From contig JACKAH010000003.1 of the NCBI GenBank assembly GCA_020635175.1, positions 62,001 to 126,000 of the forward strand: a stretch of 64,000 nucleotides of DNA, written 5' to 3'. This document shows positions 9,054 to 17,477 of the stretch, in pieces (position 1 is the stretch's first letter; each line of letters opens with the position of its first letter). This DNA comes from Deltaproteobacteria bacterium. GTDB taxonomy: Bacteria; Bdellovibrionota_C; UBA2361; J135. Under the pieces are notes generated by a model. It was given only the letters and a program-made list of their open reading frames with translations, made no database searches and was not told the origin of the DNA. A program made the translations under genes and the position numbers.

Positions 9054-9325
9054 TGGCTGAAGAGAACACTATAAAGAGAGGACAGCCTAAGTTTAGACAA
9101 GGAATTGTCGTCAGCGACAAGATGAACAAAAGCGTCGTTGTTGCTGTAACTTCTCGTGAAAAGCATCCAGTGTATGGAAAGTTCGTTAAGCGAACCAAGA
9201 AATACATGGCGCATGATGAGAACGACGAGTGTCGAAATGGCGATACAGTTAAGATTGTTGAGACTCGACCACTCAGTAAAATTAAACGATGGAAAGTTCA
9301 AGAGATAGTAGAGAGGGCTGTGTAA
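9053..9325 (+). CDS. rpsQ: 30S ribosomal protein S17
   Basis: 90 residues. S17 is an early 16S rRNA binding protein with an OB fold. Key stretches are GIVVSDKMNKSVVVAV, HPVYGKFVKRTKKYMAHDE and ETRPLSKIKRWKV. TAATG junction with rpmC, so translation is probably coupled. Confidence 0.96.
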   Translation: MAEENTIKRGQPKFRQGIVVSDKMNKSVVVAVTSREKHPVYGKFVKRTKKYMAHDENDECRNGDTVKIVETRPLSKIKRWKVQEIVERAV

Positions 9326-9326
9326 G

Positions 9327-9695
9327 ATGATACAGATGCGCTCAGTATTAGACGTAGCTGATAACTCTGGTGCAAAGAAAGTACAATGCATCAAGGTGCT
9401 TGGTGGTTCTCGTAAGAGATATGCATCAGTCGGCGATATTATTGTGGTCTCAGTTAAAGAGGCGATTCCTAATTCAAGAATTAAGAAGGGATCAATTCAT
9501 AAGGCTGTGATTGTTAGAACCGCTAAGGAAGTTAGAAGACAGGACGGTTCATACATTAGATTCGATGATAACAGTGCAGTGCTAATTAACGCACAAAAAG
9601 AGCCTGTTGGTACTCGTATCTTTGGACCAGTGGCTAGAGAATTACGTTCGAACAAGTTTATGCGAATTGTATCTTTAGCACCTGAGGTGTTGTAA
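9327..9695 (+). CDS. rplN: 50S ribosomal protein L14
   Basis: 122 residues, the standard length. L14 forms bridges to the small subunit and binds the silencing factor RsfS. MIQMRSVLDVADNSGAKKVQ and GTRIFGPVARELR are diagnostic. One base separates it from rpsQ. Confidence 0.97.
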   Translation: MIQMRSVLDVADNSGAKKVQCIKVLGGSRKRYASVGDIIVVSVKEAIPNSRIKKGSIHKAVIVRTAKEVRRQDGSYIRFDDNSAVLINAQKEPVGTRIFGPVARELRSNKFMRIVSLAPEVL

Positions 9696-9722
9696 GTTTT
9701 TATCCTTTGGGAAAATAGAGAG

Positions 9723-10082
9723 ATGGAAAAGGGACGTAGAAATACAAAGCTAAAAGTCGGAGATACAGTAATGATTATCTCTGGTGGTAACAAAAACAAG
9801 CGCCCAAACAAAGGAAAGACAGGCAAGATTTTGCGTTTTGCTGGCTTAGACAAGGTCGTTGTTGAAGGGCTTAACATGATTACCAAGCATGAAAAGCCTG
9901 CTGGTCCTGAGAAGCCAGGTGGACGAATTGAAAAGGAAGGCCCGCTTCACATCTCAAATGTGATGTATTTTGCAGAGAAAGCTGGTGAGCCTGTTAGATT
10001 ATCTTACAGCTTCCTTGAAGATGGAACAAAAGTTCGTGGGTATAACAACCCAAAAGACGGCAAGTTTATTCAGGTAGACTAA
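9723..10082 (+). CDS. rplX: 50S ribosomal protein L24
   Basis: 119 residues; 50S assembly initiator and tunnel-exit protein with an N-terminal KOW motif (LKVGDTVMIISGGNKNK). The N-terminus has eight extra mainly charged residues (MEKGRRNT). The ending GYNNPKDGKFIQVD is typical of the longer L24 variants. Confidence 0.94.
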   Translation: MEKGRRNTKLKVGDTVMIISGGNKNKRPNKGKTGKILRFAGLDKVVVEGLNMITKHEKPAGPEKPGGRIEKEGPLHISNVMYFAEKAGEPVRLSYSFLEDGTKVRGYNNPKDGKFIQVD

Positions 10083-10103
10083 AAATTTGAGTGAAGTAAT
10101 AAG

Positions 10104-10673
10104 ATGGAAAGATTAGAGAAACATTACCAAGAAAACGTTATTGCAAAGCTTAAAGAGAAGTTTCAGTACTCCTCTGCAATGCAAATCCCAAAAGTTAAGA
10201 AGGTAGTACTTAACATGGGACTTGGCGAAGCAATTCAGAACAACAAATCACTTGAGTATGCTGAATATGCATTGACTCAGATCTCAGGACAGAAGCCAGT
10301 CTTTACTAAGGCTAAGAAGGCGATTGCTAACTTTAAACTTAGAGAGGGGATTCCTATCGGCTGTATGGTTACTTTACGTGGCAAGCGTATGTATGAGTTC
10401 ATGGATAGACTCATTTCAGTAGCATTACCACGTGTAAAGGACTTCAGAGGTGTCTCTGCAAAAGGATTTGATGGACGTGGAAATTACTCAATGGGTATTA
10501 AGGAGCAGATCGTGTTTCCTGAAGTTAACCTTGAGAAGCTCGATAAGGTTAGAGGTTTAAATATCTCTTTTGTTACGAGTGCAACCACAGATGAAGAGGG
10601 GCGCGAGCTTTTAAGAGAGCTTGGAATCCCATTTAAGAAGGCAAATAAGCCAAAAGAAGCTCACGAAGCTTAA
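10104..10673 (+). CDS. rplE: 50S ribosomal protein L5
   Basis: 189 residues. L5 binds 5S rRNA in the central protuberance and contacts P-site tRNA. KVVLNMGLGEA, ISGQKPVFTKAKKAIANFKLREG and the FDGRGNYSMGIKEQIVFPE region are all present. A short lysine/glutamate tail ends the protein. Confidence 0.97.
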   Translation: MERLEKHYQENVIAKLKEKFQYSSAMQIPKVKKVVLNMGLGEAIQNNKSLEYAEYALTQISGQKPVFTKAKKAIANFKLREGIPIGCMVTLRGKRMYEFMDRLISVALPRVKDFRGVSAKGFDGRGNYSMGIKEQIVFPEVNLEKLDKVRGLNISFVTSATTDEEGRELLRELGIPFKKANKPKEAHEA

Positions 10674-10702
10674 AATTTATAAGATTGAGGAGAGAGTAAG
10701 GG

Positions 10703-10888
10703 ATGGCAAAGAAATGTTTACTTCATAAGCAACAGCAAAAACCAAAATTTGCTGTACGTGGCTACACACGTTGTCAACGTTGTGGTCGCCCACGTTCTGT
10801 ATTTAGAAAGTTTATGTTGTGTAGAATTTGTTTCAGACAGTGTGCACATCAAGGACTTATCCCTGGTGTAACTAAAGCAAGTTGGTAG
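10703..10888 (+). CDS. rpsN: 30S ribosomal protein S14, zinc type (S14Z)
   Basis: 61 residues, the short zinc-binding form. Cysteines C24-x2-C27 and C40-x2-C43 (RCQRCG and CRICF) can hold a structural zinc ion. S14 sits in the 30S head. The ribosome-binding site GAGGAGAG precedes the ATG. Many bacteria also carry the longer zinc-free form elsewhere; none is in this window. Confidence 0.96.
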   Translation: MAKKCLLHKQQQKPKFAVRGYTRCQRCGRPRSVFRKFMLCRICFRQCAHQGLIPGVTKASW

Positions 10889-10913
10889 AGAACAGAGAGG
10901 AATTTAAAGAGAT

Positions 10914-11315
10914 ATGAGTACTGATTCAGTCGCAGATTTGCTAACAAGGATTCGGAATGCGCTCAGAGCATCACACAAGACAGTTGTGATCCCGTATTCA
11001 AAGATGTCAGGTAGTATTCTTAACCTACTTAAAGGCGAAGGATACATTGAGGACTTCTCTGTTGAGAAAGACTCTGATGACAAGTTCGAACAATACAAAG
11101 TCTTCCTTAAGTATTCTCAGGAAGGCTCACCAGCTATTGACACACTTAAGAGGGTCAGTAAGCCGGGTCGAAGAATTTATGTGAGAAAAGACTCATTGCC
11201 AAAAGTTCGTTGCGGCTTAGGTATCGCTGTTATCTCAACATCACATGGCGTGATGTCTGATCGCGAAGCCCGCAAGCAAGGTATTGGCGGTGAAGTTATC
11301 GCAACTATTTATTAG
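10914..11315 (+). CDS. rpsH: 30S ribosomal protein S8
   Basis: 133 residues; primary binder of 16S rRNA central domain and, in E. coli, repressor of the spc operon. MSTDSVADLLTRIRNAL at the start, RVSKPGRRIYV, and the C-terminal STSHGVMSDREARKQGIGGE are diagnostic. Confidence 0.97.
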   Translation: MSTDSVADLLTRIRNALRASHKTVVIPYSKMSGSILNLLKGEGYIEDFSVEKDSDDKFEQYKVFLKYSQEGSPAIDTLKRVSKPGRRIYVRKDSLPKVRCGLGIAVISTSHGVMSDREARKQGIGGEVIATIY

Positions 11316-11326
11316 AGGAACTAGAG

Positions 11327-11860
11327 ATGTCTAGAATTGGAAGACAGCCAATTGATTTACCACAGGGAGTACAAGCTTCTATCAGCCCAGTTGCGGTTTC
11401 TATTCAGGGACCAAAGGGCAAGCTTGAGATGAAGCTTGGACAAGGTGTTGTAGTTAAGAACGAAGATTCAAAAATCGTTGTTTCTACAGACACTAACAGC
11501 AAGCAAGCTAAAGCAAACTGGGGAACTACTAGAAACACCATTGCTAACATGGTGCATGGTGTATCAGAAGGCTGGAAAAGAGATTTAGAACTGCATGGTG
11601 TTGGGTATAACGCATCGCTAAATGGCAATGTGTTAAACTTAAACGTTGGTCTTTCACATGAAGTGAAGATGGAGATCCCAGCAGCTATCACTGCCAAGGT
11701 TCAAAAAACAACAATTGAACTTGAATCAGCTGATAAGCAATTGCTAGGAAATTTTGCAGCTAAAATTCGTAAAGTAAGACCACCTGAGCCATACCTTGGT
11801 AAAGGTATCAGACTTGCTGGAGAGCAGGTCAGAAGAAAGGCAGGAAAAGCTGGTAAGTAA
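11327..11860 (+). CDS. rplF: 50S ribosomal protein L6
   Basis: 177 residues, two tandem L6 folds, near the factor-binding site. MSRIGRQPIDLP and the C-terminal IRKVRPPEPYLGKGIRLAGE followed by the VRRKAGK ending are diagnostic. The start is 11 bases after rpsH, with GAGGAA as ribosome-binding site. Confidence 0.97.
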   Translation: MSRIGRQPIDLPQGVQASISPVAVSIQGPKGKLEMKLGQGVVVKNEDSKIVVSTDTNSKQAKANWGTTRNTIANMVHGVSEGWKRDLELHGVGYNASLNGNVLNLNVGLSHEVKMEIPAAITAKVQKTTIELESADKQLLGNFAAKIRKVRPPEPYLGKGIRLAGEQVRRKAGKAGK

Positions 11861-11874
11861 TTAAAGAGGCAGAC

Positions 11875-12288
11875 ATGGCGATTAAACCAAAAAAGGTAAA
11901 ACTTAGCCCACGTGCAAAAAGAAAGATTCGTATTCGCAAAAAGCTACAGGTAGCTAAGCATAGCTATCCAAGACTTTGCGTCTTTAGAAGCTGTAAGCAC
12001 ACTTATGGTCAGTTAATTGATGATTTAACTGGCAAAGTAATCGCTTCAGCATCGACTAAGGACAAAGAGGTCTTGAAAGAGATGGAAAGCGTTAAGACAG
12101 AGGATCTTCATAATAACGTGAAAAGCACCAAGAGTGTAGTTGCTGCTAAAGCAGTAGGCGCATTAATTGGTAAGCGAGCAAAAGAGCATAGCGTTGATAA
12201 GATCGTTTTTGACAGAAACGGCTACCTCTATCACGGACGTGTTAAGGCTATGGCCGACGGAGCTCGTCAAGCAGGATTAGATTTTTAA
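11875..12288 (+). CDS. rplR: 50S ribosomal protein L18
   Basis: 137 residues. L18 binds 5S rRNA in the central protuberance. The core PRLCVFRSCKHTYGQLIDD, an AAKAVGALIGKRAKE helix and FDRNGYLYHGRVKAMADGAR at the end are typical. It carries a somewhat longer basic N-terminus and internal linker than the 117-120-residue forms. Confidence 0.95.
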   Translation: MAIKPKKVKLSPRAKRKIRIRKKLQVAKHSYPRLCVFRSCKHTYGQLIDDLTGKVIASASTKDKEVLKEMESVKTEDLHNNVKSTKSVVAAKAVGALIGKRAKEHSVDKIVFDRNGYLYHGRVKAMADGARQAGLDF

Positions 12289-12303
12289 TTACGAGGAAAG
12301 AGA

Positions 12304-12840
12304 ATGTCTTTTAAGAAGAAATTAAACGCTCGTCGAGTACAGATAACAGCTAGTGAAGATCTGAATGAAAGAGTTGTTTTCATTAACAGAGTTTCTAAAG
12401 TAGTAAAAGGTGGTCGTCGTTTCGGCTTTACTGCTCTAGTTGTTGTTGGTGATGGTGCTGGTAATGTTGGTTACGGATTGAGCAAAGCTCAAGAAGTTCC
12501 AATAGCTATTACTAAAGCGACTGAGCAAGCACGTAAGTGCATGATCCGTGTGCCAATGACTGGGACAACTATTCCTCATAATGTAGTTGGAGAATTTGGT
12601 CCAACAAAAGTTATGTTGTTACCAGCTAAACCAGGTACTGGAGTAATTGCTGGTTCTGCTGTTCGTGCAGTTGTTGAGAGCTCAGGTATCAAAGATATCC
12701 GAACAAAAGTAATCGGCTCAAACAACCCGCACAATATACTTAACGCTACATTCCAGGGTCTACTTCAATTGATTGTACCTGAGAAGATAGCGCAGTTACG
12801 TGGAATCTCTTTAGAAGAGCTTGGATATCACCCTTACTAA
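12304..12840 (+). CDS. rpsE: 30S ribosomal protein S5
   Basis: 178 residues; S5 helps decoding accuracy and lines the mRNA entry. The S5 N-domain (NERVVFINRVSKVVKGGRR) and C-domain (VGEFGPTKVMLLPA, GSAVRAVVESSGIKDI, GSNNPHNI) are complete. The ribosome-binding site is GAGGAAAG. Confidence 0.97.
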   Translation: MSFKKKLNARRVQITASEDLNERVVFINRVSKVVKGGRRFGFTALVVVGDGAGNVGYGLSKAQEVPIAITKATEQARKCMIRVPMTGTTIPHNVVGEFGPTKVMLLPAKPGTGVIAGSAVRAVVESSGIKDIRTKVIGSNNPHNILNATFQGLLQLIVPEKIAQLRGISLEELGYHPY

Positions 12841-12850
12841 GAGGCATCAG

Positions 12851-13039
12851 ATGAAAGAAGGTACAAAAGTTAAGATAACGCAAACAGCTAGCCAGTGTGG
12901 ACGTAACAAAAGAGTTCGTAACACACTACAAGCGCTTGGATTAGGACGAATTGGCAAGTCAGCAGAGCATACAATCAATGCTCCAATCGCTGGCATGATT
13001 CGAAAAGTTAACTTTCTAGTTACAGTTACTGAGGTATAG
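12851..13039 (+). CDS. rpmD: 50S ribosomal protein L30
   Basis: 62 residues from the ATG at 12851 (MKEGTKVKITQTASQCG). An upstream in-frame TTG at 12821 would overlap rpsE by 20 bases and add residues unlike the family, so the ATG preceded by GAGGCA is preferred. The core GRNKRVRNTLQALGLGRIGK and a C-terminal MIRKVNFLVTV match L30. L30 is often absent from reduced genomes but is present here. Confidence 0.94.
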   Translation: MKEGTKVKITQTASQCGRNKRVRNTLQALGLGRIGKSAEHTINAPIAGMIRKVNFLVTVTEV

Positions 13040-13042
13040 GAT

Positions 13043-13528
13043 ATGGATTTATCAAAACTTGCACCAAATAAAGGAGCGCGTAAGAACCGTAAGCGTGTTG
13101 GACGCGGAAAGGGTTCTGGCTGGGGAGAAACAGCAGGACGTGGTGTGAAAGGACAAACAAGTCGTAGTGGTTCTTCAATTCCTGCCGGATTTGAAGGTGG
13201 ACAGATGCCACTTTACCGAAGAATCCCGAAGTCAGGTTTCCGTTCACGAGTAGACGTATTAGGTCACAACCGTTACAACATCTTTACGTTGTCAGACCTT
13301 AACAGATTTGCAGATGGCGATGTAGTTAACATTGAATCACTAAAGGAAAAAGGCTTTACGATTCGACGTCGTTCGCAAGCTGGAGTTAAAGTTCTTGGTA
13401 GTGGTGAGCTTACTGCTAAGAATCTAAAAGTTACTGTTAACTCAATTACTAAGTCTGCAAAGGAAAAGATCGAAGCTGCAGGTGGTTCAGTAGAGATTGT
13501 TGCTACTGAAGAAGCATCTCAAAATTAG
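13043..13528 (+). CDS. rplO: 50S ribosomal protein L15
   Basis: 161 residues. The glycine-rich basic N-terminus (NKGARKNRKRVGRGKGSGWG, then GRGVKGQTSRSG) and FEGGQMPLYRRIPKSGF are diagnostic. L15 is a late 50S assembly protein and normally precedes secY, as here. Confidence 0.97.
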   Translation: MDLSKLAPNKGARKNRKRVGRGKGSGWGETAGRGVKGQTSRSGSSIPAGFEGGQMPLYRRIPKSGFRSRVDVLGHNRYNIFTLSDLNRFADGDVVNIESLKEKGFTIRRRSQAGVKVLGSGELTAKNLKVTVNSITKSAKEKIEAAGGSVEIVATEEASQN

Positions 13529-13615
13529 TTTACGAGTCTTTTCCGTTTTATCTGTCTGCGGTTTGATCCGCTCAGAGTTGGCTTGGCACTTCATTTTAAA
13601 TAGGAAAGACCAGAC

Positions 13616-14956
13616 ATGATCCCAGGTATGCAAGGTATCGGAAAAATTCCTGAATTAAGGAAGAGGATTTTCTTTACTTTATGGATGCTCGCTGTTTATC
13701 GCTTTGGAGTTTTTGTATCAACTCCAGGTATTGATGTTGAAGCATTGAGACAGCAGTTTGCGACTGGTGATGGGACACTTTTTGGCCTGGTAAACATGTT
13801 CTCAGGTGGTGCATTAGAGCAATTCTCGATCTTCACCCTTGGTATCATGCCGTACATCAGCGTCTCGATTATTATGCAGCTTCTAACGTCAAGTATTCCT
13901 GCGCTTGAAGCGTTGAAGAAAGATGGTGAGGCAGGACAACGTGTGATTACTCGTTATACACGTCAAGGAACAGTTGTTTTAGCTCTGTTTCAAGGATTTA
14001 TGATCGCTGTCGGTTTAGAGGGACAGGGATTAGTGCTAAGTCCTGGTTGGATGTTTCGAATCACTACAATGATTACCTTAACTGCAGGTACATCATTTAT
14101 CATGTGGTTAGGCGAGCAGATTAATGAGAAGGGAATTGGTAACGGTATGAGTATCGTTATCTTTGCTGGTATTGTTGCTCGTATGCCTCAGACTTTTGTT
14201 TCAACTTTAGTCTTAGCACGCAGCCAAGAAGTTGCTCCACTTACAATTTTAATTGTGATTGCATTCTGTATTGCAACTGTTGCTGGAATTGTTTTTGTTG
14301 AGCGTTCTCACAGAAAAATTCCTATTCAGTATCCAAGACGAATGGTTGGTAAAAAAATGTCTCAAGCACAGACACAACACATGCCACTAAAAGTAAACAT
14401 GGCTGGTGTGATTCCTCCGATCTTTGCTTCAGCATTCTTACTTTTACCCGCGACTGTTGCCTCAGTAACAACTAATGAAACCTTAGCTGAAATGATGCAG
14501 TACCTTGTGCCAGGATCATGGGTTTACACAGTTATCTTTGCAGGTTTGATCATCTTCTTTGCATTCTTTTATACAGCGATGATCTTTAATCCACCTGAAG
14601 TTGCTGAGAACTTAAAAAAGAATGGCGGATTTGTTCCAACTGTTAGACCTGGAAAAGCAACAGCTGATTTTCTTTATGGTGTACTAAACAGATTGACACT
14701 TTGGGGATCTATTTATATCGCAGCAATTTGTTTAATTCCTCAGATCTTCTACATGAAGATGGGATTAACAACATTTGCTTACATTTTTGGTGGAACATCA
14801 ATTTTAATCGCGGTTGGTGTTATCCTTGATACAGTTTCGCAAATTGAATCACACATCGTTGCTCGTAACTACGAAGAGTTCATGGGCAAGACTTCGAAAG
14901 CCAAAGGTGGAGTAGGTTCGATGGGATATTCTCGCTCGAGATTACTTCGACGTTAA
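13616..14956 (+). CDS. secY: Protein translocase subunit SecY
   Basis: 446 residues with ten predicted membrane helices; the pore of the Sec translocon. Family landmarks are the N-terminal IPELRKRIFFTLWMLAVYRF, NMFSGGALEQFSIFTLGIMP in the plug region, and GIGNGMSIVIFAGI. The 87-base gap after rplO holds a small stem (GCGG TTTGAT CCGC) but no convincing terminator. AGGAAAG is the ribosome-binding site. Confidence 0.97.
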   Translation: MIPGMQGIGKIPELRKRIFFTLWMLAVYRFGVFVSTPGIDVEALRQQFATGDGTLFGLVNMFSGGALEQFSIFTLGIMPYISVSIIMQLLTSSIPALEALKKDGEAGQRVITRYTRQGTVVLALFQGFMIAVGLEGQGLVLSPGWMFRITTMITLTAGTSFIMWLGEQINEKGIGNGMSIVIFAGIVARMPQTFVSTLVLARSQEVAPLTILIVIAFCIATVAGIVFVERSHRKIPIQYPRRMVGKKMSQAQTQHMPLKVNMAGVIPPIFASAFLLLPATVASVTTNETLAEMMQYLVPGSWVYTVIFAGLIIFFAFFYTAMIFNPPEVAENLKKNGGFVPTVRPGKATADFLYGVLNRLTLWGSIYIAAICLIPQIFYMKMGLTTFAYIFGGTSILIAVGVILDTVSQIESHIVARNYEEFMGKTSKAKGGVGSMGYSRSRLLRR

Positions 14957-14974
14957 TTATCAGAGGAGCGAGTA

Positions 14975-15538
14975 ATGATACGACTTATACTTCTTGGAGC
15001 GCCTGGTGCAGGAAAAGGTACCCAAGCAGAGCGTGTTGCAGATACTTATTCTATCCCTCATATCTCAACCGGCGACATTATGCGTAAAGCGGTAGCCGAT
15101 CAGAGCAAGCTCGGTGCACAAGTTAAAGAGTATCTTGATGCTGGCCAGCTTGTTCCGGATGAGCTTGTCATCAATCTGATTCGTGAAAGACTTTCTAGTG
15201 ATGATTGCGCAGAGGGCTTCTTGCTCGATGGCTTCCCACGAACTGTAGCTCAAGCAGAAGCGCTTGATAGGACTTTAAGTGAGTTGAATGCACCACTAAC
15301 TCATGTCCTTGAACTGGATGTGCCTGAGCAGATGTTGATTGAGAGACTGGTCAAACGTGGAGAAGAGTCTGGTCGCAGTGATGACACTGAGGAGGTGATT
15401 CGTGAGCGCCTGGCTGTATATAACGAGCAGACTGCACCAGTATCTGATTTTTACAGTAAATCCAGTAGGTTAGTTAAGATTGACGGTACTGGATCAATTG
15501 ATCAGATTGAGCAAGCTATCAAAGAGAAATTAAATTGA
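14975..15538 (+). CDS. adk: Adenylate kinase, short-lid form
   Basis: 187 residues; converts ATP and AMP to two ADP. The P-loop GAPGAGKGTQ (residues 8-17), the AMP-site HISTGDIMR, and LLDGFPRT are clear. The lid is the short type (KRGEESGRSDDTEEVI), without the zinc-binding cysteine insert found in 214-residue bacterial enzymes. Standard position between secY and map. AGAGGAG ribosome-binding site. Confidence 0.96.
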   Translation: MIRLILLGAPGAGKGTQAERVADTYSIPHISTGDIMRKAVADQSKLGAQVKEYLDAGQLVPDELVINLIRERLSSDDCAEGFLLDGFPRTVAQAEALDRTLSELNAPLTHVLELDVPEQMLIERLVKRGEESGRSDDTEEVIRERLAVYNEQTAPVSDFYSKSSRLVKIDGTGSIDQIEQAIKEKLN

Positions 15539-15567
15539 AATAGCTCAATATTTTCTAGGTAGTTAGC

Positions 15568-15596
15568 TTGAGATCAAGCAGTGAAATGTGTATCAT
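15568..15596 (+). promoter_or_regulatory. Candidate sigma-70 promoter for map
   Basis: TTGAGA (15568-15573), a 17-base spacer and TATCAT (15591-15596) match the -35/-10 pattern well. The predicted start of transcription is near 15603, where a hairpin (CTCTCAA at 15603-15609 with TTGAGAG at 15623-15629) begins. This would give map and the alpha cluster their own transcript with a leader of about 130 bases. Confidence 0.5.
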
Positions 15597-15677
15597 CACG
15601 AACTCTCAACAGAATTTTAAGTTTGAGAGCAAAATATGTCGTGTCTTTAGGTACTTCCATGGATGATGGAGAGTAGT

Positions 15678-15710
15678 ATGACACGTCTATTTTTTATTTT
15701 TGGTAAATAG
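15678..15710 (+). CDS. Possible 10-residue leader peptide before map
   Basis: ATG at 15678, preceded by GGAGAG, opens a 10-codon frame (MTRLFFIFGK) that ends 25 bases before the map ATG. It is in a different frame from map and runs through T-rich homopolymers. It could be a leader peptide, or the in-frame remnant of a longer N-terminus broken by an indel. Evidence is only the ribosome-binding site and spacing. Confidence 0.25.
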   Translation: MTRLFFIFGK

Positions 15711-15735
15711 AAGTTTTTTATTTTTTGTTTTTCTT

Positions 15736-16509
15736 ATGGGAGTGACATTAAAGTCAGAGCAAGAGATCGCTTCCATGAGAAAAGCAAATCAGGTTGTCGC
15801 ACAGGTTTTGCGTGAACTTGAACAGTTAGTTGCTCCTGGAGTAACTACTGAGCAACTGGACAAGCGCGCTGAGGAACTTACAAAAGAACTTGGAGCAGAG
15901 GCAGCTTTTTTAAACTACCCATCAGGTTCAACAAGTGTTCCTCCATTTTCAGGGCACATTTGTGCTTCTGTAAATGATGCAGTTGTTCACGGTCTGCCAA
16001 GTAAGCGGCCTTTAGTCGAAGGCGATATTATTAGCATCGACTACGGAGCTAAGGTTGATGGCTTCTACGGCGACTCTGCAATAACTGTAGCTGTAGGAGA
16101 GGTAGCACCGCAAGTAAAAAAATTGATTAGTGTTACCGAACAAGCTTTGTACGCAGGAATTGAAAAGTGCGTAGCAGGAAATAGAATTGGCGACGTCTCT
16201 TATGCCATACAAAGCTTAGTTGAGAAGAACGGTTTTGGAATTGTGAAAGACTTTGTGGGACATGGGATCGGAACGAAGATGCATGAAGATCCTCAGGTTC
16301 CAAACTATGGTAAGCCAAACAAAGGCAAGAAGCTTGAAGTTGGTTTAGTCATAGCAATTGAGCCGATGGTTTCGCAGGGTAAACCGGCTGTGAAACTTTT
16401 AGAAGATGGCTGGACAGCGGTGTTAGCAGATGGAACTTATGCTGCTCATATTGAACACACTGTTGCTGTTACCAGTCGTGGACCGGAGATTTTAAGCTCA
16501 CGTAAGTGA
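15736..16509 (+). CDS. map: Methionine aminopeptidase, type I
   Basis: 257 residues from ATG 15736 (MGVTLKSEQEIASMRKANQ). It removes the initiator methionine from nascent proteins. Metal ligands are visible in DYGAKVDGFYGDSA (two Asp), GHGIG (His), AIEPMV (Glu) and HIEHTV (Glu). An in-frame TTG at 15700 would add a hydrophobic stretch coded by a T-run and is unlikely. GTG 15742 is a second possible start. The chosen start has no good Shine-Dalgarno. Confidence 0.93.
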   Translation: MGVTLKSEQEIASMRKANQVVAQVLRELEQLVAPGVTTEQLDKRAEELTKELGAEAAFLNYPSGSTSVPPFSGHICASVNDAVVHGLPSKRPLVEGDIISIDYGAKVDGFYGDSAITVAVGEVAPQVKKLISVTEQALYAGIEKCVAGNRIGDVSYAIQSLVEKNGFGIVKDFVGHGIGTKMHEDPQVPNYGKPNKGKKLEVGLVIAIEPMVSQGKPAVKLLEDGWTAVLADGTYAAHIEHTVAVTSRGPEILSSRK

Positions 16510-16527
16510 GAGACGAGGAGATAAAAA

Positions 16528-16644
16528 GTGAAAGTTCGAGCATCAGTAAAACCGATCTGTGATTACTGCAAAGTGATCAAAAGAAAGGGAGTTGTCTACG
16601 TAATTTGTAGCAGAACACCTAAACATAAGCAGAGACAAGGATAA
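16528..16644 (+). CDS. rpmJ: 50S ribosomal protein L36
   Basis: 38 residues starting at GTG 16528, with GAGGAG 8 bases upstream. MKVRASVKPICDYCKVIKRK and RTPKHKQRQG are the L36 signature. The zinc ligands C11, C14, C27 and H33 are all present. It sits between map and rpsM; infA, which often lies here, is absent. Confidence 0.96.
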   Translation: MKVRASVKPICDYCKVIKRKGVVYVICSRTPKHKQRQG

Positions 16645-16656
16645 GAGAGGAAGAGA

Positions 16657-17028
16657 ATGTCAGTACGTATTGCCGGAGTAGTTCTTCCACGTAACAAGCG
16701 AATAGTTCGTGGCCTTACATACATTTATGGGATTGGACTAACTAAGTCCCAGAAGATTTTATCTGAAGCTGGAATCGATTTTAGCACTCGAACAGACGAT
16801 CTTACAGACGATCAGCTTGCTAAGATTCGTTCAATTATTGAAGGACGCGAGAAGGTAGAAGGAGATCTTCGTCGTGAAGTTTCAATGAACATTAAGCGCC
16901 TGATGGATCTAGGATGTTACCGTGGATTGCGCCACAGAAAAGGTCTTCCAGTAAGAGGACAAAGAACCCAAACAAATGCGCGCACACGTAAGGGTCCAAA
17001 GAAAATGGCAGCAACTAAGAAGAAGTAA
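16657..17028 (+). CDS. rpsM: 30S ribosomal protein S13
   Basis: 123 residues. S13 bridges the 30S head to the large subunit and touches P-site tRNA. VRIAGVVLPRNKRIVRGLTY, YGIG, and the C-terminal GCYRGLRHRKGLPVRGQRT followed by NARTRKGPKK are diagnostic. Confidence 0.97.
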   Translation: MSVRIAGVVLPRNKRIVRGLTYIYGIGLTKSQKILSEAGIDFSTRTDDLTDDQLAKIRSIIEGREKVEGDLRREVSMNIKRLMDLGCYRGLRHRKGLPVRGQRTQTNARTRKGPKKMAATKKK

Positions 17029-17051
17029 TTTTTTAAGATAAGGATACTAAG

Positions 17052-17453
17052 GTGGCTACTGACGCTAAGGCAAAAAAAGAGACTAAGAAGAAAAAAGCTA
17101 AAAAGAACGTCCCAGTTGGGATCGCTCATATTTACGCTACTTTTAACAATACAGTTGTTACAGTTACTGACATGACTGGTAACACTATCAGTTGGTCTAG
17201 TGCTGGCTGTGGTGGATTCAAGGGTTCACGTAAATCAACACCATTCGCTGCACAGGTAGCAGCTGAGACTGCTGCACGAAAGGCTATGGAAAACGGTATG
17301 AGAACAGTAAGCGTTCTTATTCGTGGACCAGGAGCAGGACGTGAGTCAGCATTAAGAGCTTTACATGCCGCAGGGTTGAATATCTCTACAATCAAGGACA
17401 TTACATCTGTCCCTCATAATGGCTGTAGAGCACCTAAGAGACGTAGAGTATAA
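17052..17453 (+). CDS. rpsK: 30S ribosomal protein S11
   Basis: 133 residues with a GTG start. S11 lies on the platform near the E site. The N-terminal approximately 17 residues are lysine-rich (AKKETKKKKAKKN). Core motifs are GIAHIYATFNNTVVTVTD, GPGAGRESALRALHAAGL and PHNGCRAPKRRRV. Confidence 0.96.
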   Translation: MATDAKAKKETKKKKAKKNVPVGIAHIYATFNNTVVTVTDMTGNTISWSSAGCGGFKGSRKSTPFAAQVAAETAARKAMENGMRTVSVLIRGPGAGRESALRALHAAGLNISTIKDITSVPHNGCRAPKRRRV

Positions 17454-17477
17454 GTTTGCATAGAGGAACAAAGGACA

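Noticed and set aside
12821..12850. Upstream TTG start extending rpmD into rpsE
   Set aside because: Adds residues without L30 similarity; the ATG at 12851 is correctly spaced.
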